From CAYTAP01 sp964435775 (GTDB lineage Bacteria; Planctomycetota; Phycisphaerae; Tepidisphaerales; Tepidisphaeraceae), in the NCBI GenBank assembly GCA_964435775.1, contig CAYTAP010000048.1, positions 1 through 25,945 on the forward strand: a stretch of DNA of 25,945 nucleotides, given 5' to 3'. The position numbers and the translations under genes were made by a program. Below, piece by piece: positions 15,208-24,000 of this stretch (positions are counted from its first letter, which is position 1; the number at the start of each line of letters is the position of its first letter). Below the pieces are notes generated by a model. It did not search any database, was not told the DNA's origin, and was given only the letters and a program-made list of their open reading frames with translations.

Positions 15208-15738
15208 ATGGACGAGCAGATGGACCGATTGCGTGAATTGATACGGAACATCCCGGACTTTCCCAAGCCGGGAATCATGTTCCGGGACATCACCCCCCTG
15301 CTGGCCGATCCGGCGGGGTTGGCGCTGTCGATCGAGTTGCTGGCGAATCCATTTCGCGGCAAACGCATTGATCTCGTTGTCGGCGCGGAGAGTCGGGGCT
15401 TCATCTTCGGGGCGGCCGTCGCATGCTGTCTGTCGGCGGGTTTTGCCATTGTTCGCAAGCCTGGGAAGCTGCCGAGCAAGTCGATCTCGATGAGCTACGA
15501 TCTGGAGTACGGGCAAAGCGTGCTCGAAATGCACACCGATGCGATCGTGGCCGGGCAGCGGGTGCTGATTGTTGATGATCTGCTGGCGACGGGGGGTACG
15601 ATGCGGGCCTGCTGCGATCTGGTGACACAACTCGGCGGGGAGATCGCGGGGATCGCCGCGCTGATCGAGTTGACGAGCCTGGATGGCCGGGCAAAGCTTC
15701 CCGAAGCGCCCATTCACAGCGTGTTGACGTACGGCTGA
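15208..15738 (+). CDS. apt: Adenine phosphoribosyltransferase
   Basis: This cytoplasmic purine salvage enzyme makes AMP and pyrophosphate from adenine and PRPP. The protein has 176 residues, normal for Apt. Key features are the N-terminal IRNIPDFPKPGIMFRDITPLL (12-32), ESRGF (61-65) after LVVGA, the flexible-loop region RKPGKLP (83-89) with SYDLEYG (96-102), and the PRPP-binding motif VLIVDDLLATGGT (119-131). The Phe-Pro-Lys-Pro-Gly-Ile stretch and Arg-Lys-Pro-Gly-Lys-Leu-Pro separate Apt from other type I phosphoribosyltransferases. ATG 15208 is used; an in-frame ATG at 15220 would remove only MDEQ, and neither start has a strong ribosome binding site. The gene follows the sigma factor gene but is separated by a repeat element, so co-transcription is uncertain. 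It is convergent with the next gene. Confidence 0.96.
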   Translation: MDEQMDRLRELIRNIPDFPKPGIMFRDITPLLADPAGLALSIELLANPFRGKRIDLVVGAESRGFIFGAAVACCLSAGFAIVRKPGKLPSKSISMSYDLEYGQSVLEMHTDAIVAGQRVLIVDDLLATGGTMRACCDLVTQLGGEIAGIAALIELTSLDGRAKLPEAPIHSVLTYG

Positions 15739-15745
15739 TCCGCAG

Positions 15746-15766
15746 TGCCGCGGTGCCGTCGCGGCA
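15746..15766. terminator. Possible hairpin between convergent genes
   Basis: TGCCGCG (15746-15752) and CGCGGCA (15760-15766) form a 7-bp GC stem with a 7-base loop, in the 51-base gap between the ends of apt and the glycosyltransferase-like gene. No T-run is present, so this is tentative. Confidence 0.35.
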
Positions 15767-15789
15767 TGGAACGTCACACGCCACAAGCC

Positions 15790-16950
15790 TCACAATATGG
15801 CATCGAGCAGTGCGGCGAGCACGCGGCTGGCTTCCAGATGTTTCTCGGCGAGGCGGCGCGCGGCGGCGGAGTGGTGGGCATAATCGCGATCAATCGTCTG
15901 CAAAGCGGCCTGGGCCTCGTCGGGCGAACCAAATGCGAAGAGACCATCGCCCGTGGGCATCCAGTGTTCGAATCCACTCGACTGAGTGACCACCGGCCGG
16001 CCGGATGCGAGATAGCACGCCGCCCGATCGCTGAACCATCCGCTGGGAAGCCTGGCGTATATTTCCTTCGCCACCGTGAACTCCCCCGCGCTATTCTGAA
16101 TGAAATCCTGAAACGCCCGGGGCGTCAGCGAGATGGGTTCGGGGTCGGTCAACTTCCATCCGTGGGAGATGAATTGCCGCGCCACGTCCGGGGGCATGGC
16201 CTGCATCGCCAGTTCCATGTCCCAGGGCACGCGCCGAGGCAGGTCGATCAGCTTCATCCACTCCGGCCCTTTGCTGCTGCGATAGCGGGCGCCGCTGAAC
16301 TCCACATCGCGGTTGGAATGTTCCCATTTGCCGATCGTGGTGAATCGGCGGCTGGTGGTCGGCGAAACGGGCCAATGATCCAGCGCCATCGGCTGGACCG
16401 TGCCGATCCAGTTGAGGCCGTGCGTCGGCAGCGGACAATGCGGCTTGCCGATCTCGGTGCCAAAGGTGGCCACGGCGTCGAAGGAATTGTAGTAGTCGCG
16501 GAACTCGGCGTTTTCCCCGATGCGCAATTGTGTGAAGACGGGATCGGTGTCGATGACGGCCGTTCGGCGTGGTCTGGGGCGATGGTCGCGCAAGGGGGTG
16601 ACGCCGCTGACGCACAGGAGCAGATCGGCTGATGCGAGGCGCTCATGCAACTCCCCCTTTGTCATGCCATAGTGCGTGTCCCAGAATTGGGAGTAATAGC
16701 AATGGGGGATCGGCAGGTCGAAAGCCTGGAATGTATTTTGAAGATAGTCCAGACCATAGGTGGGATCGATGTGGCACTCGTTGAGGACGGGATTGTAAGG
16801 AATGGAATACGGGCCGGAGTCCTCGAGGAAGCAGACCTCGTGTCCCATCGCGTGCAGACCGAGGAGGTAATTGAGATGATGCCAGGTCATGCCGCCGAGC
16901 GGATACCCGACCATGTAGCCGCCGACGATGATTTTCAAGGGTTTACTCAT
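15790..16950 (-). CDS. Glycosyltransferase-like protein (GT-B fold, CgeB-like)
   Basis: The 386-residue protein resembles GT-B glycosyltransferases that use nucleotide sugars in the cytoplasm. The N-terminus, LKIIVGGYMVGYPLGGMTWHHLNYLLGLHAMGHEV, is a first Rossmann strand, a Gly-rich loop and a helix with the G-H-E-V turn common to this fold. RTAVIDTDPVF and NSFDAVATFGTEIG are later strands of the first domain. In the C-terminal domain, GWFSDRAACYLASGRPVV (304-321), SGFEHW (326-331) and PTGDGLFAF resemble the donor-binding region of CgeB-like and GT4-like proteins. ATG 16950 is the only sensible start, but I see no clear ribosome binding site. It starts 46 bases after the vWA gene on the same strand and could be co-transcribed with it. 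The acceptor and sugar are unknown; family placement is by resemblance. Confidence 0.75.
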   Translation of the reverse strand: MSKPLKIIVGGYMVGYPLGGMTWHHLNYLLGLHAMGHEVCFLEDSGPYSIPYNPVLNECHIDPTYGLDYLQNTFQAFDLPIPHCYYSQFWDTHYGMTKGELHERLASADLLLCVSGVTPLRDHRPRPRRTAVIDTDPVFTQLRIGENAEFRDYYNSFDAVATFGTEIGKPHCPLPTHGLNWIGTVQPMALDHWPVSPTTSRRFTTIGKWEHSNRDVEFSGARYRSSKGPEWMKLIDLPRRVPWDMELAMQAMPPDVARQFISHGWKLTDPEPISLTPRAFQDFIQNSAGEFTVAKEIYARLPSGWFSDRAACYLASGRPVVTQSSGFEHWMPTGDGLFAFGSPDEAQAALQTIDRDYAHHSAAARRLAEKHLEASRVLAALLDAIL

Positions 16951-16996
16951 GACCAGGAGCTTTCAGGGCGGCGGCGGGCGCGCATCCATGCTGTAA

Positions 16997-19264
16997 TTAT
17001 CCTTCGCGTGTGCAGAAGCGTTCGAGCGCCAGTTCACCCAGCCCCAGCACGATGACCGCCACGACGAGGCTGAGCCACAGTTCCCTGCCCGATCTCGCCG
17101 CCGAGAGCGCCGAGGCGATGGAACCGTCCACGGGCGAGATCATTTCGAATTGCATCCGCCCGGCCAGCGCCGCCCAGTCGCCGGTCATGAGCGGCGTCAA
17201 GTTCGATTCATCCCGCGGCGACTGCACGACGTATTGCAACTTCACCTCCTCGGTCTTGTCGCCGATGCGACGGTGGGCGCGCAGGATGTAGGTTCCGACG
17301 GCAAAGGTGTCGGCGTATCGCGTTTCATAGTGATCGCCGACGCGCATCACCTCCACATTCTTCTTCGAGCCATCGGGCAACTGCAGGGTCGCCTTGTTCG
17401 TCATGGGTTCATCAAATACGGAGACGAGGGGCTGGCCCGGCGACAGATTGCGTGCGCCGTTGCTGCCCGACACGAGGTATCGCACAACTGAATCCACAAA
17501 CGGCAGATAGAAATTGGAGAGGGGAAGCGTGCTCCAGTCGGCGTCAAGGGGCGTTGTAACGAGCATGACGCGGCCGCGCCCGGTGCGCCCGGCGGTGGAC
17601 TCCACAAGAAACGGCTGGCCGTTGACATAACTGGCGACCACCCGCGCATCGGGTGGGCGCACCGCCGCGGGGAAGTACCGACCGATGGTGGCGGATGGGA
17701 TGGGATCCGGTCGGCCTTGCAGAAAGAGGAAGGCCGGGTGGGTGAGATCGATGCCCAGGAGCGCCGTTGCCTTTGATCCATCGACGGGCGTGGGTTCGAA
17801 AAGCTCGGCCGGCATGATCCCAGCGCCTCCGCGATAAAGCCTCGCGTTGTATTCATCCACGCGAGTGAGGTTTCCCGGCGCGATGAGCAGACCGCCGCCG
17901 CCGTACACAAATTGTTCGAGATCACGCACCTGCCGCTCATCGACCCGCGCGACATTGGCGAGGATGACGACCTGATATTTTCCCAACTGCACGTCTTTGG
18001 CATCGGCCGCATTCGCACCCGATGGCGATGGGGCGCCCAGCGCCCACTGCGATGCCGGGAGAACCGACACCTCGCCGGCGTTGGGGCCAGGTCGGTTCAT
18101 CGCTTTGAACGGCGCGAGCGCCAGGCGCAGGAAATCACTTTCACCGCGAAAGGTCATCGCCGGTCCATCGCCCGGGCGTTCATCGCCACTGATGATGAGT
18201 ACGCGCACTGCGGAGGTCACATCGATGGCGCTTTGGCGGATGTCGTCGCTGGTCATCCCCTCGCCTTGCACCCGCGCGGTGACGACCTGGGAACCCGCCT
18301 TGGTGAAAATGACGGGAACCCGCACCGACTCGGCGGCGCCGGGCGGGAGGGTCAACATCGTTTCGAACGCCTTGCCGCCGCCGCTGACGGTCAATGGCAA
18401 TCCGGTGCGAGGCTGGGCGCCGTAGTTGTGGACGCGCACCTGGACCTCCGCCGCCTGACCGACGATGGCCGGTGGATTGAGCGCCTGGACCTCCTCGACC
18501 GCGACATTCTCGGCGTCGTCGGACCCGACCGGAATGACAACCACCCGCGTCGGCGATCCTTTCCCGGCGGCGGCGGCAATGCGCTCGCGCCACGCCCGCG
18601 AGAAGGCGTCGCCGGCGTCCCGCCAGGAGAGGGCCTGATGATCGCACACGACATAGATTTCGCGGTTGAGCGCACCATGGGCATCGAGCAGGTCGGCGGC
18701 GCGCATCAGACCTTCGGCGATGTTCGCCTCCCCGCTGCCGGGCCGCGCGTCATCCACCTCGCCGGCGACGGCCTGCAAATCGCGCGTGAACTGCGCTCGA
18801 ACGCCCAAAGCGCCTCCTCCCTTCTCCGAATCGGCGCGCCACCGCGCCGATCCCATGGGCAGCAGCAGGACCTGGTCCCCCTTTTTCAATGTTGATAGAA
18901 CCTGCAACACCGCTTCGCGTGCCAGTTGCATTCTTGGTCGACCGTTTTCCTCAAAGCCCATGCTGGACGATTCATCGAGGAGGATGACCGCCGACACGCC
19001 GCCATCACCAGCAAGCCCGCCCCATGCCCGTCGGACCACCGGGCGGGCGAGCGCGACGGCGAGCATCGCGACGATCGCCATCCGCATGAACAAGAGGAGC
19101 AATTGCTTGAGCCGGGCGCTTTGGCGCTGGCGGGCCTCGGCGCCCTGGAGGAACATCATCGCGCCCCAATCGACATTGCGATAGCGCGATCGCGAGAGCA
19201 GGTGCAGGATCAGCGGCACCACCGCGCCCCCCAAGGCCGCGAGCATGAGAGGATTCAGAAACAC
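16997..19264 (-). CDS. BatA/vWFA-domain membrane protein
   Basis: The 755-residue protein has an N-terminal BatA-type domain: a first membrane helix FLNPLMLAALGGAVVPLILHLLSR, a basic stretch through about 55, and a second helix LLLLFMRMAIVAMLAVALARPV. A von Willebrand factor A domain follows, with the metal-binding MIDAS motif DESSS (Asp97, Ser99, Ser101). A long middle part (about 260-700) has Ig-like and glutamine-amidotransferase-like stretches, for example VVILANVARVDERQVRDLEQFVYGGGG. A final helix near 730-747 is followed by a short basic tail. The start is GTG 19264, matching the family's conserved FLNPL start. In planctomycetes such genes usually sit beside MoxR-ATPase and DUF58 genes; neither is upstream here, where a repeat and a divergent gene lie instead. 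The likely role is a membrane scaffold for surface or stress functions, by family only. Confidence 0.85.
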   Translation of the reverse strand: MFLNPLMLAALGGAVVPLILHLLSRSRYRNVDWGAMMFLQGAEARQRQSARLKQLLLLFMRMAIVAMLAVALARPVVRRAWGGLAGDGGVSAVILLDESSSMGFEENGRPRMQLAREAVLQVLSTLKKGDQVLLLPMGSARWRADSEKGGGALGVRAQFTRDLQAVAGEVDDARPGSGEANIAEGLMRAADLLDAHGALNREIYVVCDHQALSWRDAGDAFSRAWRERIAAAAGKGSPTRVVVIPVGSDDAENVAVEEVQALNPPAIVGQAAEVQVRVHNYGAQPRTGLPLTVSGGGKAFETMLTLPPGAAESVRVPVIFTKAGSQVVTARVQGEGMTSDDIRQSAIDVTSAVRVLIISGDERPGDGPAMTFRGESDFLRLALAPFKAMNRPGPNAGEVSVLPASQWALGAPSPSGANAADAKDVQLGKYQVVILANVARVDERQVRDLEQFVYGGGGLLIAPGNLTRVDEYNARLYRGGAGIMPAELFEPTPVDGSKATALLGIDLTHPAFLFLQGRPDPIPSATIGRYFPAAVRPPDARVVASYVNGQPFLVESTAGRTGRGRVMLVTTPLDADWSTLPLSNFYLPFVDSVVRYLVSGSNGARNLSPGQPLVSVFDEPMTNKATLQLPDGSKKNVEVMRVGDHYETRYADTFAVGTYILRAHRRIGDKTEEVKLQYVVQSPRDESNLTPLMTGDWAALAGRMQFEMISPVDGSIASALSAARSGRELWLSLVVAVIVLGLGELALERFCTREG

Positions 19265-19424
19265 AATGCTTCAGATGATGCCCGCTGGAGGCGTCAAAGG
19301 CAAAGGCGGGGAGGGCATTACCGGCATGGTCGGATGCGATGCAACGAGGGCGGCGTCGGAATCGATCGCTCTGGTTTTCGGGAGTAGTCAATTATTGTGG
19401 CATCGCACGCGACACCGGTGAAAA

Positions 19425-19478
19425 TTGGAGGGCGTTGCTCCCGCAACGCCGTGGCGTCGCAGGAGCGACGCCCTCCAT
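19425..19478. repeat. 54-base double-hairpin element, copy 2
   Basis: It has the same length and layout as the copy at 654-707: outer ends GGAGGGCG and CGCCCTCC, and inside two adjacent hairpins, GGCGTTGC-TCCC-GCAACGCC and GGCGTCGC-AGGA-GCGACGCC, each with a perfect 8-bp stem. The second hairpin differs from copy 1 (GGCGTTGC/GCAACGCC) on both sides of the stem, keeping the pairing. Confidence 0.85.
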
Positions 19479-19509
19479 AACGGTACATAGACCACAAAAG
19501 TAGACGACT

Positions 19510-19537
19510 TTGCGAGACGGGAATTTCCATTTATAGT
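19510..19537 (+). promoter_or_regulatory. Candidate sigma-70 promoter for the Trm112-like gene
   Basis: TTGCGA (19510-19515) and TATAGT (19532-19537) are separated by 16 bases, in an AT-rich stretch about 75 bases before the start codon. Confidence 0.4.
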
Positions 19538-19610
19538 GGTCCCCTCTGAACTTTACTTCACGGCGTCGAAGACGAGTGAACGGAACCAAACCCTTGAGCA
19601 AGACACAGCC

Positions 19611-19841
19611 ATGACCTCATCCAACACGATCGACGATGATCTTCTCTCCATTCTGCGCTGCCCGGTGACTGGCAGTCGATTGCGACAGGAGGGGGATCGA
19701 TTGATTTCCGAGGTGGGCGGGCTGGCGTATCCGATCCGCGAAGGGATTCCCGTCATGCTCGCGGAGGAGGCGGAACTTCCCAGCGGGTTCGCGACGCTGG
19801 TGGATTTCGCCAAGCAGTATGCCCCCGACGGCCGCGCGTGA
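19611..19841 (+). CDS. Trm112/UPF0434-family small protein (YcaR-like)
   Basis: The 76-residue protein has the Trm112/UPF0434 layout: IDDDLLSILRCPVTGSRLRQEGDRLISEVGGLAYPIREGIPVMLAEEA. The bacterial family is of uncertain role; eukaryotic and archaeal Trm112 activates methyltransferases. YcaR-type members carry zinc cysteines in CPxC and again before the LAYP/LAFP strand. Here only the first Cys remains (CPVT) and the second pair is lost (LISEVGG), so it probably does not bind zinc; such zinc-less versions are common in the family. ATG 19611 begins just before the conserved region; the frame is open upstream to 19536, but that part crosses the candidate promoter. The C-terminal extension after the core is about 20 residues. 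It is convergent with the LysM gene. Confidence 0.85.
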   Translation: MTSSNTIDDDLLSILRCPVTGSRLRQEGDRLISEVGGLAYPIREGIPVMLAEEAELPSGFATLVDFAKQYAPDGRA

Positions 19842-19897
19842 TGCGCGTTCAAACGCCTCCTTGCTTCCATCTCCAAGCCGTCTGCGCCCCCAAGTAC

Positions 19898-20899
19898 TCA
19901 GCGGGCGGCATCGGCATGTTTGGGAACTTCGGGCAGCCGAAGAACCATGCCCAATTTGAGATGCGCCGGGTTGCTTCCAATCGTCTGCTGGTTCATCTGG
20001 TAGATGCGGTCCACATACGTGCCGTTGCCGTACAGTTTGATCGAAATCTTATAGAGGCTGTCGTTGGGCTGAACGCGATATTCCTTCGCGGGATCGATCG
20101 TGGTTGCGCTGGAGGATTGCGTTTGGGCGCTTTGAGTCTTCGCGCCGGCTTTGACAACGGCCGGATCGGGAAGGACGAGCACCATGCCCACCTTGAGCCG
20201 GCGCGAATCGATATTGGGGTTGGCCCGGGCGATATGCGGCCAATAGGCGGCGTTGCCATAGGTGCTGGCGGCGATGGTTGAGAACGTTTCACCGGCCTGA
20301 ACGGTGTGACTTTGCTGGCCGGTGATGGGGGTTGGGGTTGACGCGGCACTCGACGAATTGGTGTGAATCGTGGACGACGACGGCATGTCGCTGTCCTGCG
20401 GGCCGGGGGCGGGCGTGGCGCTGGCGAGCGTGACGGCGGAAGCGCCTTGAATCGGCGAAGCCGTTTGTGGCGATGGCGTGGCGTTGTCGGCGCTTGCGCT
20501 TGATGGATCGCTGGAAGCGCCCGGCGTGGGCGTTTCGGTCGTCAACACGCGGCCGGTGGTCAGCGCGGTTGCCCAGACATCATGATTGCTCCTGGCCGGG
20601 GTGGCATCGGAGTGATTGGCGGCCGGCTGGGCGGCATGAACCGCAGAAGCGGTGTCTGCCAGCGCATCGCCGTGACCATCGTTGGGCGTCGGGGCTTTCT
20701 GATCGGTTGCGTGGTTGTCGCCGGCGGTGGCAGTCGAGGCGCCATTTTCGGCATGACCCGGCGTGCCTTCGGTGGTCACCAGGTGAACCTGCTGTGTGTT
20801 GGCGGGTTTGTTGGAGAAGCCGGCGATGACGAGATAGACCGCCATCACGACGACCAGAACGCCACCAACCGCCAAACCGAATCTGATGTCCTTACGCAT
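19898..20899 (-). CDS. Membrane-anchored protein with two LysM domains
   Basis: A cell-envelope protein of 333 residues. A basic start and one membrane helix (about 8-28, FGLAVGGVLVVVMAVYLVIAGF) suggest an inside-N signal anchor. Residues about 30-195 are a low-complexity Ala/Ser/Thr/Pro linker. Two LysM domains follow: 198-243 (HTVQAGETFSTIAASTYGN ... RLKVGMVLVLP) and 274-323 (YRVQPNDSLYKISIKLYGNG ... HLKLGMVLRLP). LysM binds N-acetylglucosamine-containing glycans such as peptidoglycan, so the protein probably ties the inner membrane to the wall or a periplasmic glycan. No catalytic domain is visible. ATG 20899 has AAAGGAG upstream and fits the anchor. It lies downstream of secDF on the same strand after a 167-base gap, so it probably has its own promoter. 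Confidence 0.9.
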   Translation of the reverse strand: MRKDIRFGLAVGGVLVVVMAVYLVIAGFSNKPANTQQVHLVTTEGTPGHAENGASTATAGDNHATDQKAPTPNDGHGDALADTASAVHAAQPAANHSDATPARSNHDVWATALTTGRVLTTETPTPGASSDPSSASADNATPSPQTASPIQGASAVTLASATPAPGPQDSDMPSSSTIHTNSSSAASTPTPITGQQSHTVQAGETFSTIAASTYGNAAYWPHIARANPNIDSRRLKVGMVLVLPDPAVVKAGAKTQSAQTQSSSATTIDPAKEYRVQPNDSLYKISIKLYGNGTYVDRIYQMNQQTIGSNPAHLKLGMVLRLPEVPKHADAAR

Positions 20900-20956
20900 A
20901 CAGGGACTCCTTTCCCAAGAGTTTGTTTCCAGACGCTCTTCCCGTCATCCCAAGCG

Positions 20957-20988
20957 CCGAGCCGTGTGAAAAACTTCACCCGCTTCGG
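20957..20988. other. Imperfect hairpin between secDF and the LysM gene
   Basis: CCGAGCCGTGTGAA (20957-20970) and TTCACCCGCTTCGG (20975-20988) pair at 11 of 14 positions around AAAC, including the perfect core GTGAA/TTCAC. It lies downstream of the secDF stop on the minus strand. A T-run is absent, so terminator function is uncertain. Confidence 0.35.
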
Positions 20989-21066
20989 GCATCTGGCCTT
21001 CGCTGTTCCACAGCCTCTGGCTTCAATTTCAACAACTGCTTGATTCATTCCATCGACAGTCGGGTT

Positions 21067-24000
21067 TCATGCGCCGATATGCTGAACCGAACTGGACGAA
21101 CTCCGCCGGCGTCGGCCGTGCTCCTCAACCTGTGCATTGCCGCCGAGAAGCAAAATGGGCGACGCGATGGCGATGGATGAATAAGTGCCGATCAATATGC
21201 CAATCAAGAGTGCGAAAGTAAAGCCGTGAATGCCGGGACCGCCAAAAATATACATGACGAGGATGGTCATCAACGTTGTACCGGCGGTCAGCAGGGTTCG
21301 CGCGAGGGTCTGGTTGATCGAATCGTTGATCACCTGGCGATCCAGATGCCCGAACTTGCCGCGGTTTTCGCGGATGCGGTCGAAAACGACGATCGTATCC
21401 ACCATCGAATAGCCCATGATCGTCAGGATGGCGGCAACCATCGTCAGATTGATTCGAAACGGCTCGATCATCAGCCACTGTCCGACGATCGTGCGTCCGA
21501 TGTAGTGCGAGAGACCGATCACGCCCACAAGAAGGATCGTGTCGTGAACCATTCCGGCGACGGTCGCGGCGCCGAACTTGAAATTGCCGAAACGCAGCCA
21601 GATGTACGCCATGATGATCAAGCTGGAAATCACCAGCGCCATGAGGGCGTCCTGCTGCATTTCCCCGGCCATCTGCGCGTCGAAGTTGGTCACCTTCTGA
21701 AGCGATGCGGGCTTGAGCAGCGCATCATTGACGAGCTTCCACATTGGAGCGGCCAGTTCGTCCTTCCATCGCCCGGCGTTGCGGGTGTCATAAGGCAGGT
21801 CGGGGTCGCTGAACAAAATCACAGCGACGGGGGTTGCGGCGTTGACGCCGTTCTCGCCGACGACGATGAAGTCGCGGTATTGCTGGGTTTGGCCGTTCAC
21901 GCGGGGTTGAAGCTGTTCGCGTTCGATGCGCGACTTGATGTCGCGCGGGGCCAGGGGGGGATCGAGATGGGTAAGGACGATCGCGCCGCCGCCGCGATAG
22001 CTCAGCGCCTCGACGGGCTTCCATCCCGCGACAGTCAGGGTCTTGTCGGCGGTCAGCGGGATCACTTCATGGTTCATCGCCGCATCGATGGACTGATCCG
22101 CGCCGTCGAAATGGGACGGCTGCTCGGTATTGAGCAGACCCACGGGAATCGACCCCAGGATCGCCTCCTTCACCTCATTGCTGTCGGCGTTGGGCGTGAC
22201 GACTTCGTAGCTTTTGTTTTGCGTGCCGACGGCGACAATGGTCGGGCTGGGCAGCTTCCGTCCATCGGCGCCGGCCAGCATCTTACGGATCTCGTGGATC
22301 GGCGTTGGTTGCTTGAGGTCGAACTGCACGCTCGTTCCCGAAGCGAACTCGATGTCGAGCATTTCGCCCTGGTGGAACTTGACGATCAGCGCCGTCCATC
22401 CCAGGGCGATCATCACGATGCTGAAGGCGATGAAGTACCAGATCTTGTCCATCCAATGGATTTTTGGACGAAGCAGCCGCCCCCACCAGGGGAGGGCGAG
22501 CGGAAGGCTGCTCAGTTTTTTGAGTCCGAAATAATCAAGCCAGATGCCGAAGATCGTCCGCGTCACGAACAGCGCGGTGAACAAGCTGCTGGCCAGGCCG
22601 AGCAGAAGCGTCAGCCCGAACCCCTTCACCTCTTCGGTGCCGATCATGTACAGGACGATACAGGTGATGGCGGTGGTGACGTTGGAGTCGAGAATCGCGC
22701 TGAAGGCGCGTTTGTAGGCGTTGTGCAGCGCCAGGCGCAGCGACAGGCCGCGTTCCTCCTCTTCGCGGAGGCGCTCGAAAATGAGGACGTTGGCGTCCAC
22801 CGCGATGCCGATCGTCAAGACCAGACCGGCGATCGCGGGAAGTGTGAAGGTGGCGTTGAGCCATGCCATGATGCCCAGGATCATGACGACGTTCATGATG
22901 ACGGCGATTGAGGCGACGACGCCGCCCTTGAAGTAGTAGCAGATCATGAAGAGGCAGACGACCGTCAAACCGAGGATGCACGAGATGAGCCCGGCGCGAA
23001 GGTTGTCGCTGCCCAGTTGCGGACCGACGGTGCGCTCGCTGATCGGTTGATCCGCCAGCTGCGCCGGCAGGCTTCCGGCATTGAGGGTGCTGACGAGGTA
23101 TTCCTGGTCGGCTTCGCTGTAGTCGCCGGTGATCTGCCCATGACTGTTGATGCGGCTGTTGATGTTGGGGGCGCTGATGATCTTGTTGTCGAGCACGATC
23201 GCCAGGTTCTTGTTGATGTTGGCACCCGTGAGTTGCCCAAACAGTTGCCCGCCCTGGGCGTCGAAACTGAACTCCACCATGCGCCCGCCGCTGTTTGGGT
23301 CGAACGCCGCCCGGGCGCTCGAGAGCGTCCAGTGCGGCAACCCCGGCCCGTTCACCAGTTGCTTGCCCGGCATCGCATACGCCAGCGCGTAATACTTGCC
23401 GTTGTACTCATGGACCCCGGCGTTCTGGGGCAATTCGCTGGGGCGATCGACCTGGTACCAGCGCACCGTATCGCCCGGCTCGGGTCGCGGGCCGCTCTTG
23501 GCCAACTGATCCACCATCGCCTGCATCTGCTGTGGGGGCAGGTCATTGGCGAGGATGTGGAACTCCAGCACGCCCGAACCTTTGAGCAATCGCTTGAGGG
23601 ATGCGGCGTCGTCGAGGGCATCCTTCACCTCCGAAAATTGCTCGTAGGCGGTTGTGAACTGGTTGATCGCCGCCAGACGGGCGGGGAAGTCGGCGGATGC
23701 GGTCTTCAGCGCCGCGAGCTTGGCGGCCTTGTCCTGCGAATCGAGGATTCCCTGCAACTGCGAAACAGGAAGATTCGTCTCATCGATCCGGGCCTTGAGC
23801 TGGTCGTAGGTTCGCTGGGTCAGCGCCTGGGCCTTGAAATCCTTTTGCGCCTTTTTCAGCGCTTCGAGCTTGTCATGGGTCTGAACCAATTCCTCAAACA
23901 ACTGTTTGCGAGACGCGTTGCCCATCGCCAGTTCATCGAGGCGTTTGGCGCGCTTGTCGCCGGTCATCTGCTCGACGGCCGCGAGCACATCGTTCGGACG

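Larger units (their letters stand above)
19265..19610. other. 346-base divergent intergenic region
   Basis: This gap separates the vWA gene (minus, GTG 19264) from the Trm112-like gene (plus). It holds the second copy of the 54-base double hairpin (19425-19478) and a candidate promoter for the plus-strand gene (19510-19537). I see no gene in it; small open frames crossing the hairpin give repeat-derived peptides. Confidence 0.5.

Noticed and set aside
15745..16632. Plus-strand frame opposite the glycosyltransferase-like gene
   Set aside because: The minus-strand frame carries GT-B-like motifs; the plus-strand one has none.
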